Assembly (NCBI GenBank): GCA_937888665.1
Contig: CALBET010001196.1
Location: 1-6,583 of the forward strand
Source of the DNA: an uncultured Acidobacteriota bacterium
GTDB lineage: Bacteria > Acidobacteriota > Vicinamibacteria > Vicinamibacterales > UBA8438
Reading direction: 5' to 3'
Length of the DNA stretch: 6,583 nucleotides
Shown here: piece after piece, positions 1 through 5,439 of the stretch
How positions within the stretch are numbered: position 1 is the first letter of the stretch
Layout: every line of letters starts with the position of its first letter
The notes under the pieces: model-generated
Databases searched by the model: none
Told to the model about the DNA's origin: nothing
The model's input: only the letters and a program-made list of their open reading frames with translations
Position numbers and translations under genes: made by a program

Positions 1-376
1 CGTTCGAGTGGAGTTCCGCGCGGTGCTCGATGGCCAGCGCGGCCAAGTGCGTGTCCGTGGTCAGGGCTCCGCCGACCCCGGTGGCCAGGAACAGTTCGCG
101 CACAACCCGTAGGTGCCGGGGACCGGGCTCCAGGACGGTGACGTGGTCCGGTTCGAACCAACTGTCAACGCGATCGAGCGCCTCGTCCGGGGCCAACGGC
201 GCGTCCAGCACCGCGGGGTGCGTCACCAGCCGCACGAAGCCGAACGCGACGGCCCACGGGATCGCCACCGGTGTCGGGCCAAGCATACGATCGCGCCACC
301 AGGCCCGGGCGCGCTCGTGAAATGCCGCTGCCTCGTTGTGTGCGTAAATGAGGAGGTTGACATCGGGGACGATCAC
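1..376 (-). CDS. vapC: VapC-type PIN-domain toxin, 3' end cut by window edge
   Basis: Probable RNase toxin of a type II toxin-antitoxin pair. Translation from a GTG at 376-374 begins (M)IVPDVNLLIYAHN, the opening strand of PIN domains, with the first metal-binding Asp at residue 5. The middle (residues about 40-53, IPWAVAFGFVRLVTHP) and the stretch near residues 101-117 (GGALTTDTHLAALAIEH, with Asp108) follow the VapC subfamily in which a Trp/Phe-Arg segment takes the place of the usual second acidic motif. 125 codons are visible; the final acidic SxDxDF-like motif would lie just beyond base 1. The GTG start overlaps the TGA of the upstream antitoxin by four bases (GTGA), so the two are probably translationally coupled. 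Ribonuclease function is inferred from the family; the substrate RNA cannot be told. Confidence 0.88.
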   Translation of the reverse strand, partial: MIVPDVNLLIYAHNEAAAFHERARAWWRDRMLGPTPVAIPWAVAFGFVRLVTHPAVLDAPLAPDEALDRVDSWFEPDHVTVLEPGPRHLRVVRELFLATGVGGALTTDTHLAALAIEHRAELHSN

Positions 377-630
377 GTCTTGCTCCCGAACCCGCGCACC
401 TCGAGTTCGTCCACGAGCTGGTTGAGCCTGAGGGGATCGACGCCAGGGCGGAACGCGCTGCGAAATGTTCTCACCTTGAATCGCTTCGTCCTCCGCGTGC
501 TGGGTGACGGTACTGTCAGACCACGCCGGATGGCGGCGTTGACCGCCTCCTTAAAGGTGGTGCCCTGTCCATGCGCCACCTCTTTCAGTTTGGCTGCGAG
601 ATCGTCGTCCAGCGTCAATGTGGTCCTCAT
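373..630 (-). CDS. vapB: VapB-like antitoxin (ribbon-helix-helix type)
   Basis: 85-residue antitoxin partner of the PIN toxin directly downstream. The N-terminus MRTTLTLDDDLAAKLKEVA is a typical ribbon-helix-helix DNA-binding opening: a short beta strand, then an amphipathic helix. It is followed by TTFKEAVNAAIRRGL, the second helix seen in VapB proteins of this type. The C-terminal part (residues about 45-85) is basic and then acidic and would wrap the toxin. The ATG at 630-628 is chosen because it gives the family N-terminus; sequence further upstream in the frame is not family-like. The stop TGA (375-373) overlaps the GTG start of vapC. Such antitoxins usually autorepress their own promoter, and a promoter candidate lies immediately upstream at 637-665. 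Confidence 0.85.
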   Translation of the reverse strand: MRTTLTLDDDLAAKLKEVAHGQGTTFKEAVNAAIRRGLTVPSPSTRRTKRFKVRTFRSAFRPGVDPLRLNQLVDELEVRGFGSKT

Positions 631-636
631 GAAGGC

Positions 637-665
637 ATCATGATGTCCACCTGACGGTATGTCAA
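637..665 (-). promoter_or_regulatory. Candidate promoter for vapBC module 1, possibly leaderless
   Basis: On the minus strand a perfect -35 box TTGACA (665-660) is followed after 17 bases by CATGAT (642-637, four of six matches to TATAAT). Transcription would start about base 630, which is the A of the vapB ATG, so the mRNA may lack a 5' leader. No convincing Shine-Dalgarno sequence precedes the ATG, in keeping with this. Read from sequence only. Confidence 0.45.
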
Positions 666-699
666 GATGCTTCAGTGGGGACACCGCGGGCCGCACACG

Positions 700-724
700 A
701 CCGACGGATCTTGCAGCCGTCGGT
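700..724 (-). terminator. GC-rich hairpin after the kinase/ATPase gene, possible terminator
   Basis: A perfect 8-bp stem (ACCGACGG at 700-707, CCGTCGGT at 717-724) closes a 9-base loop. It lies about 50 bases downstream of the ancestral stop (775-773) of the broken ATPase/TPR part and upstream of the vapB promoter. There is no T-run on either side, so it is not a classical intrinsic terminator; it may be a pausing or 3'-end protecting hairpin. Confidence 0.3.
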
Positions 725-772
725 GCCACTCTCCTTCCCGAGCTCGCCGCCCTCGATGCCGGGTTTGGCGAT

Positions 773-1501
773 TCACGCTTGCTTGGCGGCAAGCGCTTCC
801 GCCCCGCTCGAGGTGCCACGGCATGCCGCTCTTGCGGTAGACGCCGAGCGCCGTGGCGAGAAGCTCCCGCGCCTGCTCGCGATCGCCCGGCGCTCCGCGG
901 TCGACGAGCATGCGCGCGTACCAGTAGCGGGCTTCGGCTTGCTCGCTGACGAACGGCATCTCGTCGGCCAGACGGAGCGCGGTCCGGTAGTGGGTCTCGG
1001 CCGCGTCGCACTGCTGGCCGGCGGCCGCGGCGATGCCGGCGACGGTCTCGATCAGGTGGCTGGTGTCCTGGGTCACGACCGTCGAGCAGCAGTGCTACCG
1101 GCTGGCGCGCGCTCAACCGGCGGAAGAGGTCGAGGACGGCATTGAACAACACGCGGCGCTGTTGCTCAGGCTCCAAAACGGCCGGCTCGGGCACGTCGTC
1201 CAGGACGACTCGGATTTTCGGCACCAGCCGCGCCAGATCGGCAGCGTCCCCACCAACGATATCCCGCAGAGCCGCGACAGGCAGGTCGCGTAGCAGTTGT
1301 TCGAGCAATTCGACGAACGGCGCGAAAGGCGCCTGCCCCTCTTCGAAACAATGGCCGGTCAGGGCGACCATCCCGCGCCGACCCGCCTCGGTCAGGAACT
1401 CGTCCGAGAGCCGGGTCTTCCCGACCCCCGGCTCGCCGCCGACCAACACGAGCGCGCCCGTGTTACCGGCAAGCCGCATCCAGACCAGCGACGAGCGTGT
1501 C
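773..1501 (-). pseudogene. Broken AAA-ATPase/TPR C-terminal part of the kinase gene
   Basis: Remnant of an AAA_16-type ATPase with a C-terminal TPR tail, apparently once continuous with the kinase gene. The upstream ORF ends RRPFVGRQAE then TAG (1504-1502). Reading on in the same frame gives DTLVAGLDAA, the expected start of the ATPase module. A one-base shift near 1471 then gives AGNTGALVLVGGEPG followed by VGKTRL, a clear Walker A motif with its Lys at 1419-1417. The ATPase continues to QPVALLLD (Asp at 1083-1081), the start of Walker B, and breaks off. At about 1078 the reading jumps, in another frame, into a TPR-like C-terminal tail (DTSHLIETVAGIAAAAGQ ... YRKSGMPWHLER). The rest of the ATPase and most TPR repeats are therefore missing. 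An extra base in the run at 802-805 spoils the end; without it the protein would finish LERAEALAAKQA and stop at 775-773. A short ATP-binding fragment could be translated from the ATG at 1479, but a working ATPase is unlikely. Confidence 0.82.
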
Positions 1502-3667
1502 CTATTCGGCCTGTCGGCCGACGAACGGGCGTCGTGGCTCGAGGGGCGCCACGACCTCGGACGCGGTGCCCCGGGCGGTTGCGTCATCACCCTCGACGTC
1601 GAGCCCGGCCTTGCGCAGGCCGTCGACGATGTGCTCGACGAGCTCATCCGACATGAGCCACTTGCTGAGTATTCCACGGGGGTTCCCGGCGCTCTGCGGG
1701 GAGATCCTGACCAACGTATCCAGGTGCTCGCGTGCCGGCTCCTGGTGACCCATTTGAGCGTGCGTCGAGGCCAGCGCGATGCTCACGATGTTGTTGCCGG
1801 GCATGTTGATCTGTTCGGCGACATCCAGCGCCTGTTCGTACTCACCTTTGCGATAGTGATCCCAGAGGTGGCCAAAGTGGAGCCAGCTCACATGATGGGG
1901 GTTCTGCTGCATCACCCGTTCGACGACAGCGAGACCGGTGGACCAGTCGCCAGAAAACGCCATCATGAGCCCCAGTTGACCGATTGCCGCGGTGTCTCGG
2001 GGATTGAGTACCGCCACCCGACCGGCGGCCCGACGAAACGGCCCCAGTTCGGCACGGCAGTAGTGCGACTGCGCGAGTGCGTTGTGGACGGTCGCACGTG
2101 TCGGGTCAAGCGCGACCGCCCGCTGCGCCGCTCGTAGCGCGCGACCTTGCGAGTCCGGTCGTGGATTCAACTCGAGTAGGAACTCGTGGACATAGAGAAT
2201 GGCTAGGCACGCCCACGCGTCTGCGTGGTCCGGCTCGCGGCTCACGGCTTGCTCGAGAGCAGACCGCAGGACGGCGTGTTCCTGCGGCTGCACTTGCTGC
2301 TCGTAGGTGAAGAACCGAACCAGACATTCGTACGTTGTCAGCATCTCGGCGGACTTCGCCGTCGCCATGGCTCCCAGTGCGCGCGTCAGAACGCCCTGAG
2401 GGTCAGCGATGGTCGCTACGATCCGGTCGGTGAGCGCGTCCTGGACAGCGAAGACGTCACTCTCTTGCACGTCACGGTCGAGGTGCTCCGCCCAGAGGTG
2501 CGTGCCGGTCGCGGTGTCGACGAGTCGGACCCGCACACGGATGGTTGTGCGCGCTTTCCGGATGCTGCCGTCGATCACGAAATGGGCGCCAAGTTCTTGT
2601 CCGACCAGACGCGCGTCCACTGGCCCCTCGTAGCGCGCCGCCGAGCTGGCCGACACGACGAGCAGGTGCGAGAACAGCGACAGCCCCGCTGTGATGTCTT
2701 CCGTCAGCCCCTCAGCGAGCGCCTCGAGCTCGTCGTCGGTGGTGCGCGTCTTGAACGGGAGCACCGCAATCCAGGGCATGTCGACCGTGGTCGCGACTGG
2801 CTGCGACCGTGGTTCAGCCGCCTTCGAGAGCGCGGCATGCAGCGCCTGCCCGTCCTGGTAGCGCGCGCTCGGGTCTTTGGCCAGACAGCGCCCGATGACC
2901 TCGGTGAGGGTGTTCGGGAACCCCGGCTTCACGTCGGAGATCGACGACGGCTCGTCCCTGAGGATGGACGACGCCACGGCCATCGAACTGGCGCCTGCGA
3001 ACGGACGGCGCCCGGTGGCCATCTCGTAGAACATCACCCCGAGCGAGAAGATGTCGCTCCTGGGGTCGACCGCCCGCCCCTCGACCTGCTCTGGCGACAT
3101 GTAAGGCACGGTGCCGACCGCCAGACCCTCCTGTGTCTGAAGAATCGTGGCTTCTTCCCCGGACGCGGGTGCGCCGGATGCCTCGGTGGGAGCGAACCTG
3201 GCCAGCCCGAAGTCGAGGACTTTCAGGCCGCCGTCGCGGCCGAGCATCACGTTCTGGGGTTTCAGGTCGCGGTGGGTGATTCCCTTGGTGTGTGCCGCCG
3301 CCACCGCGGACGCCAACGGACTGGCGAGCTCGAGGAACCGTTCCTGGCTCAGCCCCTCATCGGTGAGAGCCGCCTCGAGCGTCGTTCCTTCGACCAGTTC
3401 CATCGTCAGGAAGTGGGTGTCGTCAGCCTTCTCGACCGAGTAGATGGTGACGATGTTGGGGTGATTCAGCGCCGCGACCGCGCGGGCTTCGCGTTGGAAC
3501 CGTTCGAGCCGCTCCGGGTCCTCCGCCATGTCGGCAGGCAGCACCTTCAGCGCCACGTCCCGGTCGAGGCGGGTGTCGCGGGCCCGATACACCTCGCCCA
3601 TGCCGCCCTCACCGATCTTGGCGGTGACGGCGTAGACGCCGAGGCGAGTGCCGGGTGTGAGGGCCAT
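1502..3667 (-). CDS. Ser/Thr protein kinase with TolB/FlgO-like and TPR regions
   Basis: 721-residue Hanks-type kinase that probably phosphorylates protein Ser/Thr and senses or scaffolds through its C-terminal part. The kinase domain spans residues about 10-280 and looks active: glycine loop GEGGMGEV (19-26), ATP Lys41, helix-C Glu60, catalytic loop HRDLKPQN (132-139, Asp134), DFG (152-154), activation segment ending GTVPYMSPEQ (185-194), and SDIFSLG with Asp205. A short linker leads straight to a TolB/FlgO-like domain (about 299-420, from IAVLPF through GQELGAHFVIDGSIR to HLWAEHLDRD) of the kind also seen in bacterial adenylate-cyclase-like and CadC-like proteins. TPR-like helices fill about 465-690. 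I see no membrane segment, so it is probably cytoplasmic. The last residues RRPFVGRQAE belong to the start of an AAA_16 ATPase module, showing that this ORF is the N-terminal part of a longer gene cut by a TAG. The ATG at 3667 starts the family N-terminus; a TATAAT lies just upstream. Confidence 0.9.
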   Translation of the reverse strand: MALTPGTRLGVYAVTAKIGEGGMGEVYRARDTRLDRDVALKVLPADMAEDPERLERFQREARAVAALNHPNIVTIYSVEKADDTHFLTMELVEGTTLEAALTDEGLSQERFLELASPLASAVAAAHTKGITHRDLKPQNVMLGRDGGLKVLDFGLARFAPTEASGAPASGEEATILQTQEGLAVGTVPYMSPEQVEGRAVDPRSDIFSLGVMFYEMATGRRPFAGASSMAVASSILRDEPSSISDVKPGFPNTLTEVIGRCLAKDPSARYQDGQALHAALSKAAEPRSQPVATTVDMPWIAVLPFKTRTTDDELEALAEGLTEDITAGLSLFSHLLVVSASSAARYEGPVDARLVGQELGAHFVIDGSIRKARTTIRVRVRLVDTATGTHLWAEHLDRDVQESDVFAVQDALTDRIVATIADPQGVLTRALGAMATAKSAEMLTTYECLVRFFTYEQQVQPQEHAVLRSALEQAVSREPDHADAWACLAILYVHEFLLELNPRPDSQGRALRAAQRAVALDPTRATVHNALAQSHYCRAELGPFRRAAGRVAVLNPRDTAAIGQLGLMMAFSGDWSTGLAVVERVMQQNPHHVSWLHFGHLWDHYRKGEYEQALDVAEQINMPGNNIVSIALASTHAQMGHQEPAREHLDTLVRISPQSAGNPRGILSKWLMSDELVEHIVDGLRKAGLDVEGDDATARGTASEVVAPLEPRRPFVGRQAE

Positions 3668-3687
3668 GGGCTTCGAAGGGTCGTCGG

Positions 3688-3693
3688 ATTATA
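3688..3693 (-). promoter_or_regulatory. Candidate -10 box of the kinase gene
   Basis: A perfect TATAAT on the minus strand, 20 bases before the kinase ATG. No TTGACA-like -35 box is seen at 16-18 bases; the region there is CCGCCG-rich. A start near 3681 would leave a leader of about 14 bases with no strong Shine-Dalgarno. It lies back to back with the Phd/VapC promoter, so binding of the antitoxin there might also affect the kinase gene. Confidence 0.4.
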
Positions 3694-3747
3694 GCGGTGG
3701 GGCCGCGACGCGGCGGCGGGGTACATTCGTTCGACTTTTTCATGGTC

Positions 3748-3753
3748 TACAAT
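3748..3753 (+). promoter_or_regulatory. Candidate -10 box of the phd-vapC pair, possibly leaderless
   Basis: TACAAT matches the -10 consensus at five of six positions. The -35 side is weak (TTCGTT at 3726-3731, 16 bases away). A start six to eight bases downstream would fall at about base 3760, the A of the second in-frame ATG of the antitoxin gene. No Shine-Dalgarno sequence is visible before either ATG. Confidence 0.4.
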
Positions 3754-4002
3754 ATGACCATGATTACGACCATTAATATCGCCGACGCGAAGGCCCACCT
3801 GACCGACTACCTCCGGCGGGTCGAGGCTGGCGAGACCCTGACCATCGCGCGCCGGAACAAACCCGTGGCCGAGCTGCGGCCGGTCCGGCAGCCGCTGGAA
3901 CGGCTGCGTCCGGCCGGTCTTTGTCAGGGTGAGTTCATGGTCCCTGATGATTTCGACGCGCCTCTCCCGCAGTCGGTCATCGACAGCTTCGAGGCGTCGT
4001 GA
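3754..4002 (+). CDS. phd: Phd/YefM-family antitoxin
   Basis: 82-residue antitoxin, or 80 if the second ATG (3760) is used. The N-terminus ITTINIADAKAHLTDYLRR followed by VEAGETLTIARRNKPVAEL is the Phd/YefM fold: a short strand, a helix, then a strand pair that dimerises and binds operator DNA. The C-terminal part (about 55-82, with GEFMVPDDFDAPLP) matches the toxin-neutralising tail usual for Phd antitoxins paired with PIN toxins. In-frame starts further upstream (GTG 3697, ATG 3742) add residues with no family likeness, so I prefer 3754 or 3760. The stop TGA overlaps the toxin GTG by four bases. Autoregulation of the divergent intergenic region (3668-3753) is likely from the family. Confidence 0.87.
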   Translation: MTMITTINIADAKAHLTDYLRRVEAGETLTIARRNKPVAELRPVRQPLERLRPAGLCQGEFMVPDDFDAPLPQSVIDSFEAS

Positions 4003-4394
4003 AGCTGCTGCTCGATACGGTCGTGTTCCTGTGGTACGTGACCGGGAGCGACCGCCTGCCGGCTGAGGTCGTCAGCGCCGTTCGTAGCCCGGCCAACGAT
4101 GTGCGGCTGAGTGTGGTGTCTCAGTGGGAAATCCAGATCAAGTACGGCTTGGGTCGCCTTCCGCTCCCGGCGGCGCCTGGCACCTACATCCCGCGGCAGC
4201 GTGAGCGACACCAGATCGAGTCGCTGCCGCTTGTCGAATCGGCAATCGCACATCTGGCCAAACTGCCAGACCGACACCAGGATCCGTTCGACAGGATGCT
4301 CATCTGTCAGGCGATCGAGCACGACCTGACACTGGTCAGCTCCGACCGGGCGATTCACGCCTACCCGGTGCGGGTGCTGTGGCCCGGCGCGTAG
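3999..4394 (+). CDS. vapC: VapC-type PIN-domain toxin (Phd partner)
   Basis: 131-residue PIN-domain ribonuclease toxin. Acidic metal-binding positions are all present: Asp6 in KLLLDTVVFLWY, Glu44 in SVVSQWEIQIKYGLG, Asp98 in HQDPFDRMLICQA, and Asp116 in LVSSDRAI. The DPFDRML block and the LLLDTxxFLW opening are hallmarks of the PIN subfamily normally encoded beside Phd antitoxins; the His commonly found after DT is Val here, a non-catalytic position. Translation starts at GTG 3999, inside the antitoxin stop (GTGA overlap), so synthesis is probably coupled. Length is normal and the gene looks intact. The cleaved RNA cannot be predicted. Confidence 0.9.
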   Translation: MKLLLDTVVFLWYVTGSDRLPAEVVSAVRSPANDVRLSVVSQWEIQIKYGLGRLPLPAAPGTYIPRQRERHQIESLPLVESAIAHLAKLPDRHQDPFDRMLICQAIEHDLTLVSSDRAIHAYPVRVLWPGA

Positions 4395-4399
4395 GGCGG

Positions 4400-4444
4400 T
4401 CAGCCGGACGTCTCGGCCGCCAGTGCCTCCGCCCGCTCGATGTG
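4400..4444 (-). pseudogene. C-terminal relic of a second ATPase/TPR gene
   Basis: Fourteen codons plus TGA read HIERAEALAAETSG. This closely matches the ancestral end of the broken ATPase/TPR part at 773-815 (HLERAEALAAKQA), including the short distance to the stop. The codon just before is TAG (4447-4445), and no TPR sequence is recognisable further upstream in any frame. It therefore looks like the last trace of a paralogue deleted or replaced when the neighbouring toxin-antitoxin modules arrived. The match is short and alanine-rich, so chance similarity remains possible. Confidence 0.45.
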
Positions 4445-4499
4445 CTAAATGGGGCACCGACGAGTCGCCATCGACATCACTGCACCGCCTCGGCGTGGC

Positions 4500-4518
4500 G
4501 ACACCGCACGACGGTGTC
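4500..4518. terminator. Hairpin between convergent genes, possible terminator
   Basis: Perfect 7-bp stem GACACCG/CGGTGTC with a 5-base loop (CACGA), in the 142-base gap between the convergent ends of two vapC genes (stops at 4394 and 4537). There is no T-run on either side. The position suits a bidirectional end-of-transcription structure, but the stem is short and the call is weak. Confidence 0.25.
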
Positions 4519-4536
4519 TGGCTGCTCCCGGTGGCA

Positions 4537-4956
4537 TCAGACAAATGGATTGACGATGCGAACGTCACCGAAGAGCTGTCCATGAGACAGGTCCTCGGAG
4601 TAGAGCGTCGAGACGCCGGCCGAGATGGCCGCGGTGACGATCAAGGCGTCCCAGAACGAGAGTTGATATCGTTCTTCCAGATCGAGCGCGTGCACCATCG
4701 CATCACCGTCGTTCACCACCACCTCCCAGGTGAGGTCGTCGTCGATCACGCGTCGCGCGTCTGCGTGTGAGACTGGGCGGCTGGCCTTCCGACGCAGATT
4801 CACATACAGCTCCTGAATCACCTGCGTGCTGATTACGCCCAGACGCTGCTCCCACAAGCTCGCCACCAGGTCGCGCGCCACCGCGTGCGTCGACCCGGCG
4901 CCTCGATCGTGGGCGTAGACGAGCACGTTGGTGTCGACGAACGACCGCGCTGGCAT
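4537..4956 (-). CDS. vapC: VapC-type PIN-domain toxin (module 3)
   Basis: 139-residue PIN toxin of a different subfamily from the other two. It opens with MPARSFVDTNVLVYAHD (Asp8), has Glu49 in ISTQVIQELYVNLRRK, Asp103 in LSFWDALIVTAA, and the pair Glu121-Asp122 in LYSEDLSHGQLFGDVRIVNPF, so the catalytic acidic cluster is complete. The SEDLSHGQ block and the NPF end are standard for this group, which is usually paired with a ribbon-helix-helix antitoxin, as here. The ATG at 4956-4954 is the family start. The frame of the upstream antitoxin reads into this gene for 124 bases, which is unusual. Likely a metal-dependent ribonuclease held inactive by its antitoxin. Confidence 0.9.
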   Translation of the reverse strand: MPARSFVDTNVLVYAHDRGAGSTHAVARDLVASLWEQRLGVISTQVIQELYVNLRRKASRPVSHADARRVIDDDLTWEVVVNDGDAMVHALDLEERYQLSFWDALIVTAAISAGVSTLYSEDLSHGQLFGDVRIVNPFV

Positions 4957-5216
4957 CGGATGCGTTGGCGGTTCCCAGTCCCGGGGCGCTCGTGAAGGTC
5001 CTCGCGGGACGTCGGCTTCGTCCAGCCCAGGTCGAGGCCCCGTCGCAAGCGGCCGAGCGCCCGCCGTTTGGCGGCGTTGTATTTCTTGTCCCGCCGCACC
5101 AGGTCTTCGAGCTCGTCAGCGAGAAGGCGGCTCACGGACGTCCCGCGTTCGGCCGCCAGTACCTTGGCCTCTCGAATGAGGTTGGCATCGAGTTTGAGTG
5201 TGAGATTTGTCTGCAT
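4833..5216 (-). CDS. vapB: Ribbon-helix-helix antitoxin, reading into vapC (probable stop loss)
   Basis: Antitoxin of module 3. From the ATG at 5216 it opens MQTNLTLKLDANLIREAKV, then AAERGTSVSRLLADELEDLV: strand-helix-helix, the DNA-binding part. After a basic middle the C-terminal toxin-binding end reads GLDLGWTKPTSREDLHER. Proteins of this kind normally stop close to the toxin start. Here the frame runs on for about 40 Arg/Ser/Pro-rich residues with no family likeness, to a TAA at 4835-4833 inside vapC. The codon at 4958-4956, overlapping the vapC ATG, is CGA in the string CGATG; a C-to-T change there would recreate the classical TGATG stop/start overlap and give 86 residues. A GTG at 5237 would add seven unlike residues, so I prefer 5216. 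A toxin-neutralising role is inferred from pairing. Confidence 0.8.
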   Translation of the reverse strand: MQTNLTLKLDANLIREAKVLAAERGTSVSRLLADELEDLVRRDKKYNAAKRRALGRLRRGLDLGWTKPTSREDLHERPGTGNRQRIRCQRGRSSTPTCSSTPTIEAPGRRTRWRATWWRACGSSVWA

Positions 5217-5222
5217 GCACCT

Positions 5223-5251
5223 ATTTGCGTGTAGCACGATTATGCGTGCAA
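5223..5251 (-). promoter_or_regulatory. Weak candidate promoter for module 3
   Basis: Minus-strand TTGCAC (5251-5246) and GCAAAT (5228-5223) are 17 bases apart and would start transcription near the antitoxin ATG at 5216. A better -10 look-alike, CATAAT (5244-5239), has no good -35; it would give a leader of about 16 bases carrying an AGG (5223-5221) before the ATG. The two readings cannot be separated by eye. Confidence 0.25.
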
Positions 5252-5273
5252 TCTCAGGAACCGGCTGGCCTAC

Positions 5274-5439
5274 CTAGCAGCCCGTGGTGGAAGTCCCGCT
5301 GCATTCGAGCGGCGCTGCCATCCGCCGATCTGCGTTGTTCATCGGTCGAATACTGCCGGTATTCTCCCTCTTCTCGCCTTGTTCGGCGGCCGCATCGCCG
5401 CTCTCGGTGCGGCGCGGGATTTTCACCACGGGCTGCTAG
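5274..5439. repeat. 166-bp element with 26-bp inverted ends (MITE- or REP-like)
   Basis: Non-coding. The left end (5274-5299) starts CTAGCAGCCCGTGGTG and continues to TCCCGC; the right end (5414-5439) is its reverse complement, with 24 of 26 positions identical. A second, inner inverted pair GAGCGGCG (5307-5314) and CGCCGCTC (5396-5403) is nearly symmetric with it, so the whole element can fold into one long stem. Its tip holds two more hairpins: CCGAT/ATCGG (5325-5329, 5341-5345) and GAATAC/GTATTC (5348-5353, 5359-5364). Both ends finish in CTAG, which may be a 4-base target duplication or the element's tip. No ORF of its own is recognisable, so if mobile it would need a transposase in trans. 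It separates the crotonase gene from the antitoxin downstream and may also terminate transcription. Confidence 0.7.

Noticed and set aside
1142..2137. Long plus-strand open frame (331 codons) opposite the kinase/ATPase joint
   Set aside because: Low-complexity Arg/Ser/Pro-rich translation, antisense to recognisable kinase-tail and Walker A sequence.
1477..3667. Amber read-through or programmed frameshift joining the kinase to the ATPase
   Set aside because: Read-through of the TAG alone would meet the TAA at 1468-1466 unless a frameshift occurs near 1471, and the later deletion of the Walker B region would still leave no working ATPase. Decay or sequence error is simpler.
2225..3694. Long plus-strand open frame (489 codons) opposite the kinase gene
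   Set aside because: It is the antisense shadow of a high-GC gene: Arg/His/Val-rich with no domain, while the minus strand carries complete kinase motifs.
3924..4583. Minus-strand open frame (219 codons) across the Phd/VapC pair
   Set aside because: It runs antisense to intact PIN and Phd motifs and shows no recognisable domain. Only the short 4400-4444 stretch, in a different frame, looks like former coding sequence.
4395..5273. Possible CRISPR array or tRNA gene among the short hairpins of this region
   Set aside because: No regularly spaced direct repeats and no cloverleaf with an acceptor stem and TTC loop could be found; the hairpins are isolated.
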